A DNA stretch of 64,000 nt from contig NZ_AP020335.1 in the NCBI RefSeq assembly GCF_013340845.1, forward strand, positions 496,001-560,000, read 5' to 3'. Made by a program: the position numbers and the translations under genes. Below are positions 31,477-40,262 of the stretch, piece by piece. Source of the stretch: Hydrogenovibrio marinus. GTDB taxonomy: Bacteria > Pseudomonadota > Gammaproteobacteria > Thiomicrospirales > Thiomicrospiraceae. Under the pieces are notes generated by a model that saw only the letters and a program-made list of their open reading frames with translations, did no database searches and had not been told where the DNA came from. Each line of letters starts with the position of its first letter. The first letter of the stretch is position 1.

Positions 31477-31740
31477 ATAACCTGTTCCCGTGGTGTTTTC
31501 CTGTGTTTAAATGAACAACGTATCTGTTTGGTTTTATGAAAAAAACGACAGCATTTTTATGTGTTGTAAATGATAATTGTGACGAAATAGTATAGCCAAA
31601 AAACGCACTTTGCAGTAAAGAAAAGGCGTAATTTTCCGCTAGATTTTTATAGAGAGGCTGGGAATCCTGCGCCAGCTCTAGGATAATAAAGAAAAAACAA
31701 GAAAGAAGTCGACCATTATGCGGTCATGAGGAGGCGAGTT

Positions 31741-32208
31741 TTGGGTAAATTATCTTGGATTCAGGGTCGGAAAATTGCGATTTGTGAACCGGATGAAACC
31801 CGTGCAGAACAAATGAAAGCCATGCTAGCCTCATTTGGTCTGGAAACCACGCTTTTCTCGACGCCGGAAGAGGTGTCTGTTGAAATCAAGCGACGACATT
31901 ACACGACACACCGGATTTATCTGACGATATTGATTGATTTCAATTTAGCAAAAACCGCTGAAGCCGAGTGGATAGCCATCACCAATGATAACCCGAGTAT
32001 TCTTGAAACGCCGATTGGGTTGATGTACGAACCGCAGCATATCGAAGAAGCCGAATTCATGCATGAAAAGCGACAGGTGCGTTTTCTGCTTGAGCAACCT
32101 GTGTCCGAAGCCGCACTTTATAGACTACTGAAATTATTGAATCGTTGGAAAGGCAAGCAGCGCCCCATGGCAAATAAAGCAGAGGCTGCCGCTAAGTTGA
32201 GCCGCTAG
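31741..32208 (+). CDS. Degenerate receiver-like protein
   Basis: A 155-residue protein. An ATG at 31726 is in frame, but the AGGAGG at 31729-31734 is a strong Shine-Dalgarno sequence for TTG 31741, giving the start MGKLSWIQGRKIAICEPDET. The rest follows a receiver fold: an acidic E-P-D near strand 1, LTILIDFNLAK at strand 3 and a late alpha-beta tail. The expected phospho-Asp lies in the ILIDF segment, but the Lys/Thr signature is not clear. Fold and role are inference. It lies alone between divergent nrdB and convergent uup. Confidence 0.6.
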   Translation: MGKLSWIQGRKIAICEPDETRAEQMKAMLASFGLETTLFSTPEEVSVEIKRRHYTTHRIYLTILIDFNLAKTAEAEWIAITNDNPSILETPIGLMYEPQHIEEAEFMHEKRQVRFLLEQPVSEAALYRLLKLLNRWKGKQRPMANKAEAAAKLSR

Positions 32209-32225
32209 TCGACAGACTAGCTTGA

Positions 32226-34133
32226 TTAATTGGTTTTCGCTTCCAAAATTTCCCAGCGTTCAAACGCCTGCTCCAGCTCCGCTTCGTGTTTTGCCATATC
32301 ATCCAACACTTTCTGATAGCCTTCCTGCTGATAAAAGTCTGCTTCAGACATCTTTTCAGCCGCTTGTTCCAGCGCTTGTTCCAGAGACTCAATCAGACCC
32401 GGAAGCGCGTCATATTCTCGTTGCTCATTAAAGCTGAGTTTTTTGCCTTTCGGCTTGTCAGTTGAAGCGGAACCTGCGTTGCCCGCTGGCTTGTCGGCAG
32501 CAGGTTTTTCATTTGCCGCATGCAATGCTGTGAAGCCTTCTGGGCGCTGGCGGAGCCAGTCGTCATAACCGCCGACATATTCATTCACGATGCCCGGGGC
32601 ATCGAAAACAATCGAGCTAGTCACTACCGAGTTCAAGAAAGCACGATCATGGCTAACAATGAGCACTGTGCCTTGATAGTTCAACAGCAACTCTTCGAGG
32701 AGTTCGAGCGTTTCAACATCAAGATCGTTAGTCGGCTCATCGAGAATCAGCAAGTTTGACGGTTTGGCGAATACGCGCGCCAACAATAGGCGATTGCGCT
32801 CTCCACCGGATAACGCTTTAACTGGCTGGCGAGCACGTTCTGGAGAGAAGAGGAAGTCCTGTAAATAGCCCATGACATGCTTACGTTGCCCGTTGATTTC
32901 GATATAGTCAGATTCTTCCAACACGCTTTCGATCACTGGCGCCTCTTCATCCAGTTGCGCACGATGTTGATCGAAGTAGGCGATTTGCAAATTGGTTCCA
33001 AGCTTGACACTACCGGATTGTGGTTCCAGTTTGCCAAGTAACAGGTTGAGCAGGGTTGATTTGCCGCAACCGTTTTCTCCGATAATCCCGACTTTATCAC
33101 CGCGCATCACCATGGTGGAGAAGTCTTGAACAACGGTCTGGTTCGGCCAGGCAAAAGACAGGTTTTCCACTTCAATAACCTGTTTACCGGATTTATCTCC
33201 CACATTCGATTGCAACTGTGCTTTACCTTGAACACTGCGGCGCGCCTTATGCTCTTCTCTAAGTCTTTCCAGAGCACGCACACGCCCTTCATTACGGGTA
33301 CGACGTGCTTTGATGCCTTGGCGAATCCAGGTTTCTTCTTGTGCCAGTTTTTTGTCGAATTCGGCATTGGATTTTGCTTCGGCTTCCATCTTTTCTTCTT
33401 TGCGTTGAAGATAGGTTTGGTAGTCACATTCCCAGTTGCTCAGGTTGCCACGATCCAACTCGACAATGCGTGTTGCCAGCGCTTGCAGGAAAGCACGGTC
33501 ATGCGTGATGAACACTAGACTGCAATTCAGGTTTTTCAGGAAATCTTCCAACCATTGGATGGACGGAATGTCCAAGTGGTTAGTTGGCTCGTCCAGCAAC
33601 AAAATATCCGGCTCTTGTACCAGTGCTTTTGCCAGTAACACGCGGCGTTTCATCCCGCCGGAAAGGGAAGAGAATTCCGCATCCGCTGGCAGCCCAAGTT
33701 TTGAAATGACGGTTTCGACACGTTGACTGAACCCCCAGCCATCGGCAGCCTCGATCTTCTGCTGCGCCTTGGTCATTTTGTCTAGCACTTCGTCGGAGTA
33801 GTTTTCAGCCACCTCATGGCTCAGTTGGTGGAATTGCTCGATCAGTTCGCCAATATCACCAAGCCCTTGAGAAATGATGTGAAACACACTGCCATGCATA
33901 TCATGTGGTACTTCCTGTTGGAGCTTGGCGATTTTGACGCCATCCTGTACGATACGACTGCCGTCATCTGCCTCAATGCTGCCCTCAATGACTTTCAACA
34001 GAGTGGATTTCCCTTCACCATTTCGCCCGACAATACAGACGCGCTCATTCGGTTCGATCTGAAAGTGGATATGGTCCAGTAGAGTTTGGGTGCCGTAGCT
34101 GAGTTGCATGTCGCGTAAGAAAAGTAGAGCCAT
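32226..34133 (-). CDS. uup: ABC-F ATPase Uup
   Basis: A soluble ABC-F protein of 635 residues, the usual Uup length. The first ATPase domain has Walker A GRNGEGKST, signature LSGGMKRR and Walker B ILLLDEPTNHLD. The second has GENGCGKST, LSGGERNR and LLILDEPTNDLD. A linker joins them, and the C-terminal coiled coil (about 560-635) is the Uup-specific DNA-binding arm. Uup affects precise excision of transposons and is proposed to act on ribosomes or branched DNA. No membrane segments are present. Confidence 0.95.
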   Translation of the reverse strand: MALLFLRDMQLSYGTQTLLDHIHFQIEPNERVCIVGRNGEGKSTLLKVIEGSIEADDGSRIVQDGVKIAKLQQEVPHDMHGSVFHIISQGLGDIGELIEQFHQLSHEVAENYSDEVLDKMTKAQQKIEAADGWGFSQRVETVISKLGLPADAEFSSLSGGMKRRVLLAKALVQEPDILLLDEPTNHLDIPSIQWLEDFLKNLNCSLVFITHDRAFLQALATRIVELDRGNLSNWECDYQTYLQRKEEKMEAEAKSNAEFDKKLAQEETWIRQGIKARRTRNEGRVRALERLREEHKARRSVQGKAQLQSNVGDKSGKQVIEVENLSFAWPNQTVVQDFSTMVMRGDKVGIIGENGCGKSTLLNLLLGKLEPQSGSVKLGTNLQIAYFDQHRAQLDEEAPVIESVLEESDYIEINGQRKHVMGYLQDFLFSPERARQPVKALSGGERNRLLLARVFAKPSNLLILDEPTNDLDVETLELLEELLLNYQGTVLIVSHDRAFLNSVVTSSIVFDAPGIVNEYVGGYDDWLRQRPEGFTALHAANEKPAADKPAGNAGSASTDKPKGKKLSFNEQREYDALPGLIESLEQALEQAAEKMSEADFYQQEGYQKVLDDMAKHEAELEQAFERWEILEAKTN

Positions 34134-34258
34134 AAACCGAGTGTCGCCTAAGGGGTTAATATTCAGGGTGATTAAAATTCAGGGCGTTATTATACCAATG
34201 CGCCAGATAGGAAGCAGGATAAGAAAGAGAATGTCCGCAGAAATCCGCCAAAAGTCGA

Positions 34259-34963
34259 TTACAAGATGCCTAAAATGACATTTCCAGTCGATTTGGTGCG
34301 CACAATGCGGATTTTGTACTCCGACTGTTTTTCCCAAAACTTGATGATGGCCAAGGTTGAGTCCGGCGAAGAAGCCCATAGGTTGAAGAGCAACAGACAG
34401 TTTTTATGCTTGAGGCTTTTGAGTTGGAGCAAGAAAGTTTCATCACAAAAAACATCGGGCATGGCATCGCCATCATATAGGTCGACAAGCACTGCGGAAT
34501 AACGGTCATCGTTTTGTACTGATTCGTCAATGAAATCCAACGCATCGCGATGATGAACGAAGATGGTTGGGTCTTCCGTCATATAGAAATAAGTCTTCGC
34601 AGCTTCAATAACCGCTTCACGCAACTCCACCACATGATGTTGTGCTTTCGGCCAAAAACAGTGCAAGTGGTTGGTCAGTAAACCGCCGCCCAGTCCAAGC
34701 ATCAATGTTCTTTCAACTGCATGCTTTTGTGCGAATTCATCCAATAAATCCAACATGCATTGCTGGTATTCAAACGCCAAGGTCATTGGCGCTTGAAAGA
34801 ACAGACGGCTTTGTTCCACCGGCGAGTCGAAGTACAAGCTGCGGGTGGTATCAGTGTCGATCACTTGTATCAAACCATGTTCATCCCGCACGGAATGAAT
34901 CAGTCGACCCCTGGCCGGATAAGACACTTTTTTTGTTATGAATTTAGACAGTTTTTTCAGCAA
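34259..34963 (-). CDS. Spermidine-synthase-like methyltransferase-fold protein
   Basis: A 234-residue protein with the nucleotide-binding motif RTLMLGLGGGLLTNHLH, followed by VVELREAVIEAAKTYF and a VLVDLYDGD segment. This order is seen in spermidine-synthase-like proteins of bacteria. It lacks a clear N-terminal tetramerisation domain and may not make spermidine. The substrate is unknown. It lies on the same strand as uup and the next thioredoxin-fold gene but is separated by over 100 and about 25 bases, so a loose operon is possible. Confidence 0.8.
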   Translation of the reverse strand: MLKKLSKFITKKVSYPARGRLIHSVRDEHGLIQVIDTDTTRSLYFDSPVEQSRLFFQAPMTLAFEYQQCMLDLLDEFAQKHAVERTLMLGLGGGLLTNHLHCFWPKAQHHVVELREAVIEAAKTYFYMTEDPTIFVHHRDALDFIDESVQNDDRYSAVLVDLYDGDAMPDVFCDETFLLQLKSLKHKNCLLLFNLWASSPDSTLAIIKFWEKQSEYKIRIVRTKSTGNVILGIL

Positions 34964-34988
34964 GATTTTGGTTCCAAATAGGGGTCGA

Positions 34989-35543
34989 TTACTGCAAATA
35001 CCACAAACGGGCTTTTAGCCCCATACTGGTGGTGAAGCCGACTTCCACAAACTGTATCTGTCCTTTTTTGTCGACGACAAAGCTTGCTGGCACCGCACGA
35101 GCGCCAAAGGCTTTCATCAGCTTGCCATCTTGGTCATTCACAATCAGATTAGGGTTCATGCCATGCTCTTTAGCAAATGCCAGTAGTTCTGCATTCGTAC
35201 CGGATTGCGTGGCGATATTGATGACATTGTATTTCTCTGCAACACGTTCGATGCCGTCACGCTCATAAGCGCAAATCGGGCACCAAGTCGCCCAGAATTG
35301 AATCAAGACTGGCTTGCCTTGGTAATCCTGAATATGTACTGGCTTACCGGTGATGCTGGTGGTTTGAATATCCGGCACTTGTCCATGAATCACATCTCCT
35401 TGCATCAGGGGGCGGGCAATCAAAAACAAAATGATGGTGCCGACAATCCAATAGGTGTTTTGCACCCAAGTCTTGCGCCAGAAGGGCGTCTCCTCGGTTG
35501 ACGGAGAGTTGGCTGGGGTTTCGGTTTGTTGTGTATCGCTCAT
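34989..35543 (-). CDS. Membrane-anchored TlpA/ScsD-like disulfide oxidoreductase
   Basis: The frame is open from 35654, but ATG 35543 gives a compact N-terminus (MSDTQQTETPANSPS) and avoids overlap with the divergent tpm gene. One membrane segment (about residues 30-48) anchors a periplasmic thioredoxin fold with the active site ATWCPICAYE, a CPIC motif. A cis-Pro is present in AVPASFVVD. It probably oxidises or isomerises periplasmic disulfides, in the manner of ScsD or other single-domain proteins. Its electron-transfer partner is not in the window. Confidence 0.85.
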   Translation of the reverse strand: MSDTQQTETPANSPSTEETPFWRKTWVQNTYWIVGTIILFLIARPLMQGDVIHGQVPDIQTTSITGKPVHIQDYQGKPVLIQFWATWCPICAYERDGIERVAEKYNVINIATQSGTNAELLAFAKEHGMNPNLIVNDQDGKLMKAFGARAVPASFVVDKKGQIQFVEVGFTTSMGLKARLWYLQ

Positions 35544-35620
35544 GGCTTGCCTTGAATTGATGTGTTTGCGTTGCATGCTATTATAAGCATCATTCACGAA
35601 TATAAAAATTGGAGACAGGA

Positions 35621-36283
35621 TTGCAAAACGATTTTTGGCAAAAAATGTGGGCATCCGGCGTAGTTGGGTTTCATCAGCCGGAGGTAAACGCTTATCTCAA
35701 AGCACACTGGCATAAACTGCTGACCACTGACCATAAGGCAATGGCGGGAGAAGTGCTGGTACCGCTCAGCGGCAAGTCACTCGATATGCTTTGGTTGAAA
35801 GAGCAGGGACATGACATCCTTGCGGTCGAGTTAAGCCTAAAAGCCTTGGAAGAATTCATTGAAGAAAATCATCTGCATCGTCGTTTTAGCATTCAAGACT
35901 TGGTGCATGAGCGTTTTTGCGGCTATGAACTGGAAGCTATGCGTTTGTTCTGCGGGGATTTCTTTCATTTAACCCGAGAAGATTGTCAGGATGTTGTCGC
36001 TGTTTATGATCGTGCGGCGTTGGTTGCTTTGCCGCCTGAGATGCGCGCGGATTACGCCAAACACCTGCTTGAAATCCTACCGCCAGATACCCCAATGCTA
36101 TTGATTGCCTTGGACTACGACCAAAGTTTGAGAAACGGTCCGCCGTTTGCGGTGAGTGAACAAGAAATCCACACACTGTATGGCGAGCACTACCAAATCG
36201 AAAAGGTTCAGGAAGATAAGTTTGAGCGCAAAGGTGTTGAGACGGTGGAATCTACTTATTTACTTAATTTTAGAGAGAACTAA
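35621..36283 (+). CDS. tpm: Thiopurine S-methyltransferase
   Basis: An SAM-dependent methyltransferase of the TPMT family. The open frame extends to 35609, but TTG 35621 follows a GGAG site and gives MQNDFWQKMWASGVVGFHQP, the usual family start. SAM-binding motifs are PLSGKSLDMLWLKEQGHDIL followed by AVELS. The CGDFF and YDRAALVALPPEMR segments are typical. Bacterial members methylate thiols and metalloid compounds such as tellurite or selenite; the natural substrate here is unknown. The next gene starts 3 bases after the stop. Confidence 0.9.
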   Translation: MQNDFWQKMWASGVVGFHQPEVNAYLKAHWHKLLTTDHKAMAGEVLVPLSGKSLDMLWLKEQGHDILAVELSLKALEEFIEENHLHRRFSIQDLVHERFCGYELEAMRLFCGDFFHLTREDCQDVVAVYDRAALVALPPEMRADYAKHLLEILPPDTPMLLIALDYDQSLRNGPPFAVSEQEIHTLYGEHYQIEKVQEDKFERKGVETVESTYLLNFREN

Positions 36284-36286
36284 AGT

Positions 36287-37297
36287 ATGGCTATATATAG
36301 CTTTGAAAGCAATTCACTTCAAAAGATAGAGACGACTACATTTAATTCGGAGGGCATTTTAGAGCGTCAGCATTTACAAAACGCGATTAAGCAAAAAATA
36401 GATGTTATTGCTCCAAATTGTCTTGTTATATCCGAAGAGTTCTCGGAATGGTCTGACTCACAAAGACGAATTGATTTGCTTGCTATTGATAAAGAAGGAA
36501 ATTTAGTCGTTATCGAATTAAAGCGCACTGAAACTGGCGAACACATGGAACTTCAGGCTTTACGTTATGCCGCTATGGTCTCAACTCTGACATTTAAGCG
36601 CGCTACCGAAATATACCAAAAATATCTCAAATCTGTTGACAGAGAGGAGGATGCTGAAGCTAACCTCATTGAATTTTTAGATTGGAGAGACGAACCACAA
36701 GAGGATGATTTCGGCCTTGATGTACGAATTATTCTGGTATCAGCAAATTTTTCGAAAGAACTGACCACTTCAGTGATATGGTTAAATGAAAGAAGTTTAG
36801 ATATCCGGTGTGTTCGACTCACTCCATATAAAAATCAAGATCAAATTCTTATTGACGTTCAGCAAATTATTCCTTTGCCTGAAGCTGAAAACTACCAAGT
36901 GAAGATTAAGAAGCAGTCTGAAGAACGACGTGAAGCAAGAAGATCGAACCGTGACTATACTCGATATCAGTTCATGGGGAATTCGTTCAACAAGAGAAAG
37001 TTGGTGTTAGCAGTTGTCCAACATTGGATTAAACACAATAATCCAGAAACATTATCCGAGTTAATTGAAGCATTCCCTCAAGATATAAAAAGTGGAGGAG
37101 TTTTTATTAATGAGCAAGATGCAAAAGAGATATATGAACGTTATGGCATATACAGGCACTTTCTGGGTGAAGGTGAGGTGATCGAGTTCTCAGATTCATC
37201 ATGCTTTGCAATTTCAAATCAATGGGGTGTTGGTAATATTGAAAAATTCATAAATCAAGCAAAAGTTTTGGGCTACGAAATCGAAGAGACAAATTGA
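36287..37297 (+). CDS. DUF91/NucS-like PD-(D/E)XK nuclease
   Basis: A 336-residue protein. Residues 50-110 hold the nuclease core: RRIDLLAIDKEGNLVVIELK provides the Asp and the ExK of the motif, followed by ELQALRYAAMVS. This resembles the DUF91 family that includes NucS-type nucleases. The C-terminal 130 residues are unassigned, with the segment NSFNKRKLVLAVVQHWIK. AT-richness is higher than in the flanking genes tpm and yrfG, suggesting recent acquisition. It may be a solitary restriction, repair or phage-defence nuclease; this is inference. Confidence 0.7.
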   Translation: MAIYSFESNSLQKIETTTFNSEGILERQHLQNAIKQKIDVIAPNCLVISEEFSEWSDSQRRIDLLAIDKEGNLVVIELKRTETGEHMELQALRYAAMVSTLTFKRATEIYQKYLKSVDREEDAEANLIEFLDWRDEPQEDDFGLDVRIILVSANFSKELTTSVIWLNERSLDIRCVRLTPYKNQDQILIDVQQIIPLPEAENYQVKIKKQSEERREARRSNRDYTRYQFMGNSFNKRKLVLAVVQHWIKHNNPETLSELIEAFPQDIKSGGVFINEQDAKEIYERYGIYRHFLGEGEVIEFSDSSCFAISNQWGVGNIEKFINQAKVLGYEIEETN

Positions 37298-37341
37298 TTG
37301 TTTCAGGGCAGACACATCTGAAGAATAAAAAGGAAAAGCCA

Positions 37342-37998
37342 CTAAGGCATAATCTCATTGAAATTCTCAAAGTGTGAAAAGCCTTTAGGATCAACCTTAT
37401 CCATATTTGGGCTAACGTGAGTGGCCGCGACACAGTATCGAATACCAAAGTCTTGTGCGGTTTGTAGTGCGTGGATATTGTCATCAATCAGCAGTGTTCT
37501 TTGCGGGTTGAATGGGAAGTCTGATTGGATTTTACGCCAGATATCCGCGTTTTCCTTAGGCATGCCATAGTCATGTGCCGAGACCATGGCATCAAAATAA
37601 TCACCGATTTCTGTCATTTCCAGTTTGATTGCCAAGCTGTCTCTATGAGCATTGGTAACCATAATCACGGTTTTCCCCAGCTCTTTTAGACGTTTGAGGA
37701 AGGTCATGACTTCTGGGTGCGCCTGAATCATGTGTTTCAAGTCACGCTTCAATTCTGCAACAGGCAGTTGCAGTTCTGTTGACCAGTAATCCAGACAATA
37801 CCAGTTGAGCGTACCGGTTTGTGAGTGAATCTTTTCATGGATGATTCGGTTGGCTTCATCAATAGTCAGGTTATTTTCATTGGCATAAATCTCCGGTAGA
37901 TAGGTCATCCAGAAATGCCAGTCGAAATGTAAATCCAGTAAAGTGCCGTCCATATCCAATAAAACAGTATCGATGGTTTGCCAGTTAATGTTGGTCAT
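37342..37998 (-). CDS. yrfG: GMP/IMP nucleotidase YrfG (HAD family)
   Basis: A 218-residue HAD-superfamily hydrolase. The nucleophile motif is VLLDMDGTLLDLHFD, the second motif is VMVTNAHRDS, and the third lies around GMPKENADIW and LLIDDNIHAL. These match YrfG, which removes phosphate from purine nucleoside monophosphates. It is divergent from nudE, another nucleotide-clearing enzyme; the yrfG-nudE pairing is common in gammaproteobacteria. Confidence 0.88.
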   Translation of the reverse strand: MTNINWQTIDTVLLDMDGTLLDLHFDWHFWMTYLPEIYANENNLTIDEANRIIHEKIHSQTGTLNWYCLDYWSTELQLPVAELKRDLKHMIQAHPEVMTFLKRLKELGKTVIMVTNAHRDSLAIKLEMTEIGDYFDAMVSAHDYGMPKENADIWRKIQSDFPFNPQRTLLIDDNIHALQTAQDFGIRYCVAATHVSPNMDKVDPKGFSHFENFNEIMP

Positions 37999-38081
37999 AA
38001 GTGCGAGTGCTTTGCCTATTTTTATCTTGGGTGGAAAGGGTTTTTATCGCTTTTTCAGTTGCCATTCACTATGATTGCATT

Positions 38082-38642
38082 ATGAAAAACGAAAATCCTT
38101 CAGAACAATTTCCTCGTATTTTAGCGAAAAACGAAACGGTTAAGTCGCGGATTTTTACCGTGGAAACCATGGCGTTGCAATTTGCCAATGGCGTTGAGGT
38201 GGAATACGAGCGACTCATCAGCTCCAAAAACGGTGCGGTGCTATTGGTGCCGGTATTGGAGGATAAGATGGTACTGATCCGCGAGTATGCGGCTGGAGTG
38301 GAACGCTACGAGCTGGGCTTTCCGAAAGGCAAAATCGATGCGGGTGAAGGTTGGGAACAAGCGGCTATCCGTGAGAGTCAGGAGGAGATTGGTTATTTCC
38401 CGCAAAAGGTTGAATTGTTGGATTCGCTGACTTTGGCGGCGGGTTACATGACACACCATACCCATATTGTCCTGGCGGAAGAACTGACACCACAAACCGC
38501 GGAAGGCGACGAACCTGAACCTTTGGAAGTGGTTTATTGGCCATTGGAAGAGTGGCAGGGGTTATTGAGTCATCCTGAGTTTTCGGAAGGACGGGCTTAT
38601 GCGGCTTTGATGCTGCTGCTGAACTATAAGGGAATTATTTGA
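38082..38642 (+). CDS. nudE: ADP compounds hydrolase NudE
   Basis: A Nudix hydrolase acting on ADP-ribose-type and dinucleotide substrates. ATG 38082 is chosen over an upstream ATG at 38001, which would overlap the divergent yrfG region, because it gives a normal length of 186 residues. The Nudix box is intact: GFPKGKIDAGEG, then AIRESQEEIGY. The gene is followed by the largest copy of the palindromic repeat, which separates it from the convergent aminotransferase gene. Confidence 0.92.
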   Translation: MKNENPSEQFPRILAKNETVKSRIFTVETMALQFANGVEVEYERLISSKNGAVLLVPVLEDKMVLIREYAAGVERYELGFPKGKIDAGEGWEQAAIRESQEEIGYFPQKVELLDSLTLAAGYMTHHTHIVLAEELTPQTAEGDEPEPLEVVYWPLEEWQGLLSHPEFSEGRAYAALMLLLNYKGII

Positions 38643-38657
38643 GATTCTGTTGAATTG

Positions 38658-38807
38658 CCCCAACCTGGTAGATTTTCATCAAACGAAGCACTCGCCGCCC
38701 AAAGGGGTAAGGCGAGAAACGAAGCACTCGCCGCCCAAAGGGGTAAGGCGAGAAACGAAGCACTCGCCGCCCAAAGGGGTAAGGCGAGAAAATCTACCAG
38801 GTTGGGG
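38658..38807. repeat. Palindromic repeat with three tandem 36-bp inner hairpins
   Basis: Perfect 19-base inverted arms: CCCCAACCTGGTAGATTTT at 38658-38676 and its reverse complement at 38789-38807. After a 4-base spacer come three identical 36-base units (38681-38716, 38717-38752, 38753-38788). Each unit has its own stem, CTCGCC paired with GGCGAG, and an inner CCC/GGG pairing. It lies between the 3' ends of nudE and the aminotransferase gene. Confidence 0.9.
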
Positions 38808-38813
38808 TAGGCG

Positions 38814-40004
38814 TTAAGCTTGCATAAAGCGGTCGATGCGGTTTAGTGCTTCAACCAAGTTTTCCATGCTGGTGGCAAAAGAGATACGCAAGTAGCCTTC
38901 CGAACCGAAGCCAGAGCCCGGAACGGCGGCGACATCCACTTCTTCCAAAATCGCTGTAGCGAAATCGGCATCTGATGAAAAACCTTTCATCTTCATTGCA
39001 TCTTTCACATTCATAAACGCATAGAAAGCACCTGCTGCAGGAATACACTTGAATCCAGGGATCTGATTGATGCGTTCTACCACGAACTCATGACGTTTTT
39101 TGAACTCGGTCAACATCACTTGGATACATTCTTGTGGGCCATCCAACGCTTCAACTGATGCATACTGCGAAATAGAGCAAGGGTTAGAGGTGCTTTGCGA
39201 TTGTACTTTACGCATTGCAGCAATCAAATCTACTGGCCCACCGGCATAACCGATACGCCAACCAGTCATTGAGTAGGCTTTTGATACGCCGTTTAATACA
39301 ACAGTGCGATCCGTCAACTCTGGAGAAACCTGTAGGATGTTGGTGAACGGCATATCCGTTAACAAGATATGCTCGTACATGTCATCAGACGCGATAATGA
39401 TGTTCGGATGTTTTTTCAACACCTCGCCAATGGCTTTCAATTCCTCAGCCGAATAAACCGCACCCGTCGGGTTGGATGGACTGTTCAATACGAACATTTT
39501 GGTTTTTGGGGTGATGGCCGCTTCCAATTGCGCCGCGGTGATTTTGAAACCTTGCTCGATGCCCGCTTCGATAATGATGGGTTCACCACCTGCCAACAAT
39601 GCCATATCTGGATAAGATACCCAGTAAGGAGCAGGGATGATGACTTCATCACCATCGTTCAATACGCCTTGGCACAGGTTGTAGAAACTTTGTTTTCCAC
39701 CGGATGAAACCAGAATTTGGTTCGCTTCAAAGTCTAGCTCGTTGTCACGTTTGAATTTGGCGATGATGGCATCTTTCAGCTCTGGAATGCCGTCGACTGC
39801 TGTGTAACGCGTGTGTTCCTTTTCAATCGCCTCGATACCCGCTTTTTTAATATGCTCAGGCGTTCCGAAATCCGGTTCTCCGGCGCCTAGGCTGATAATG
39901 TTACGGCCTGCGCGACGAAGTTCTGCTGCTTTTGCGGTGATGACAAGGGTAAGGGAAGGTTTGACACGGTTGACTCGATCAGACAGTCTAGAATTTGAGG
40001 GCAT
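38814..40004 (-). CDS. Class I pyridoxal-phosphate aminotransferase (aspartate type)
   Basis: A 396-residue fold-type I aminotransferase, probably aspartate aminotransferase of the Ib subgroup. Visible elements are SLGAGEPDFGTPEHIKKAG at the N-terminus, the NSPSNPTGAVYS loop, and VLNGVSKAYSMTGWRIGYAG with the Schiff-base Lys. The substrate-binding Arg is expected in YLRISFATS. The enzyme would exchange aspartate or related acids with 2-oxoglutarate. Its 3' end abuts the repeat array, and its 5' end faces the uvrB promoter region. No operon is evident. Confidence 0.9.
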   Translation of the reverse strand: MPSNSRLSDRVNRVKPSLTLVITAKAAELRRAGRNIISLGAGEPDFGTPEHIKKAGIEAIEKEHTRYTAVDGIPELKDAIIAKFKRDNELDFEANQILVSSGGKQSFYNLCQGVLNDGDEVIIPAPYWVSYPDMALLAGGEPIIIEAGIEQGFKITAAQLEAAITPKTKMFVLNSPSNPTGAVYSAEELKAIGEVLKKHPNIIIASDDMYEHILLTDMPFTNILQVSPELTDRTVVLNGVSKAYSMTGWRIGYAGGPVDLIAAMRKVQSQSTSNPCSISQYASVEALDGPQECIQVMLTEFKKRHEFVVERINQIPGFKCIPAAGAFYAFMNVKDAMKMKGFSSDADFATAILEEVDVAAVPGSGFGSEGYLRISFATSMENLVEALNRIDRFMQA

Positions 40005-40262
40005 TGTTTTCGGTTCTCATCCAAATTTTTAGCTAGAATAGTTTCGTGTTATATTTCGTTGCTTTGCAAACTTTAAGATCAAAATTTGACCAAATTTTTT
40101 CGACTGGCAAAATGCTGTGTTAAATACTTTGCGGAAACAAGTATTTAGCAAAGAGTTTTGATGGCTAGTTCACATGTTTTAGGTATATAAAGCACACCCC
40201 ACATTTTACAACCAATTGCTTTATTTTTTAAGTAAATTTTTGACGTTTACGAGTGTTTTTTC

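Noticed and set aside
38681-38788. Three tandem 36-base repeats as a CRISPR array
   Set aside because: The length is CRISPR-like, but the units are directly adjacent with no spacers, there are no cas genes, and the array is enclosed in a longer palindrome.
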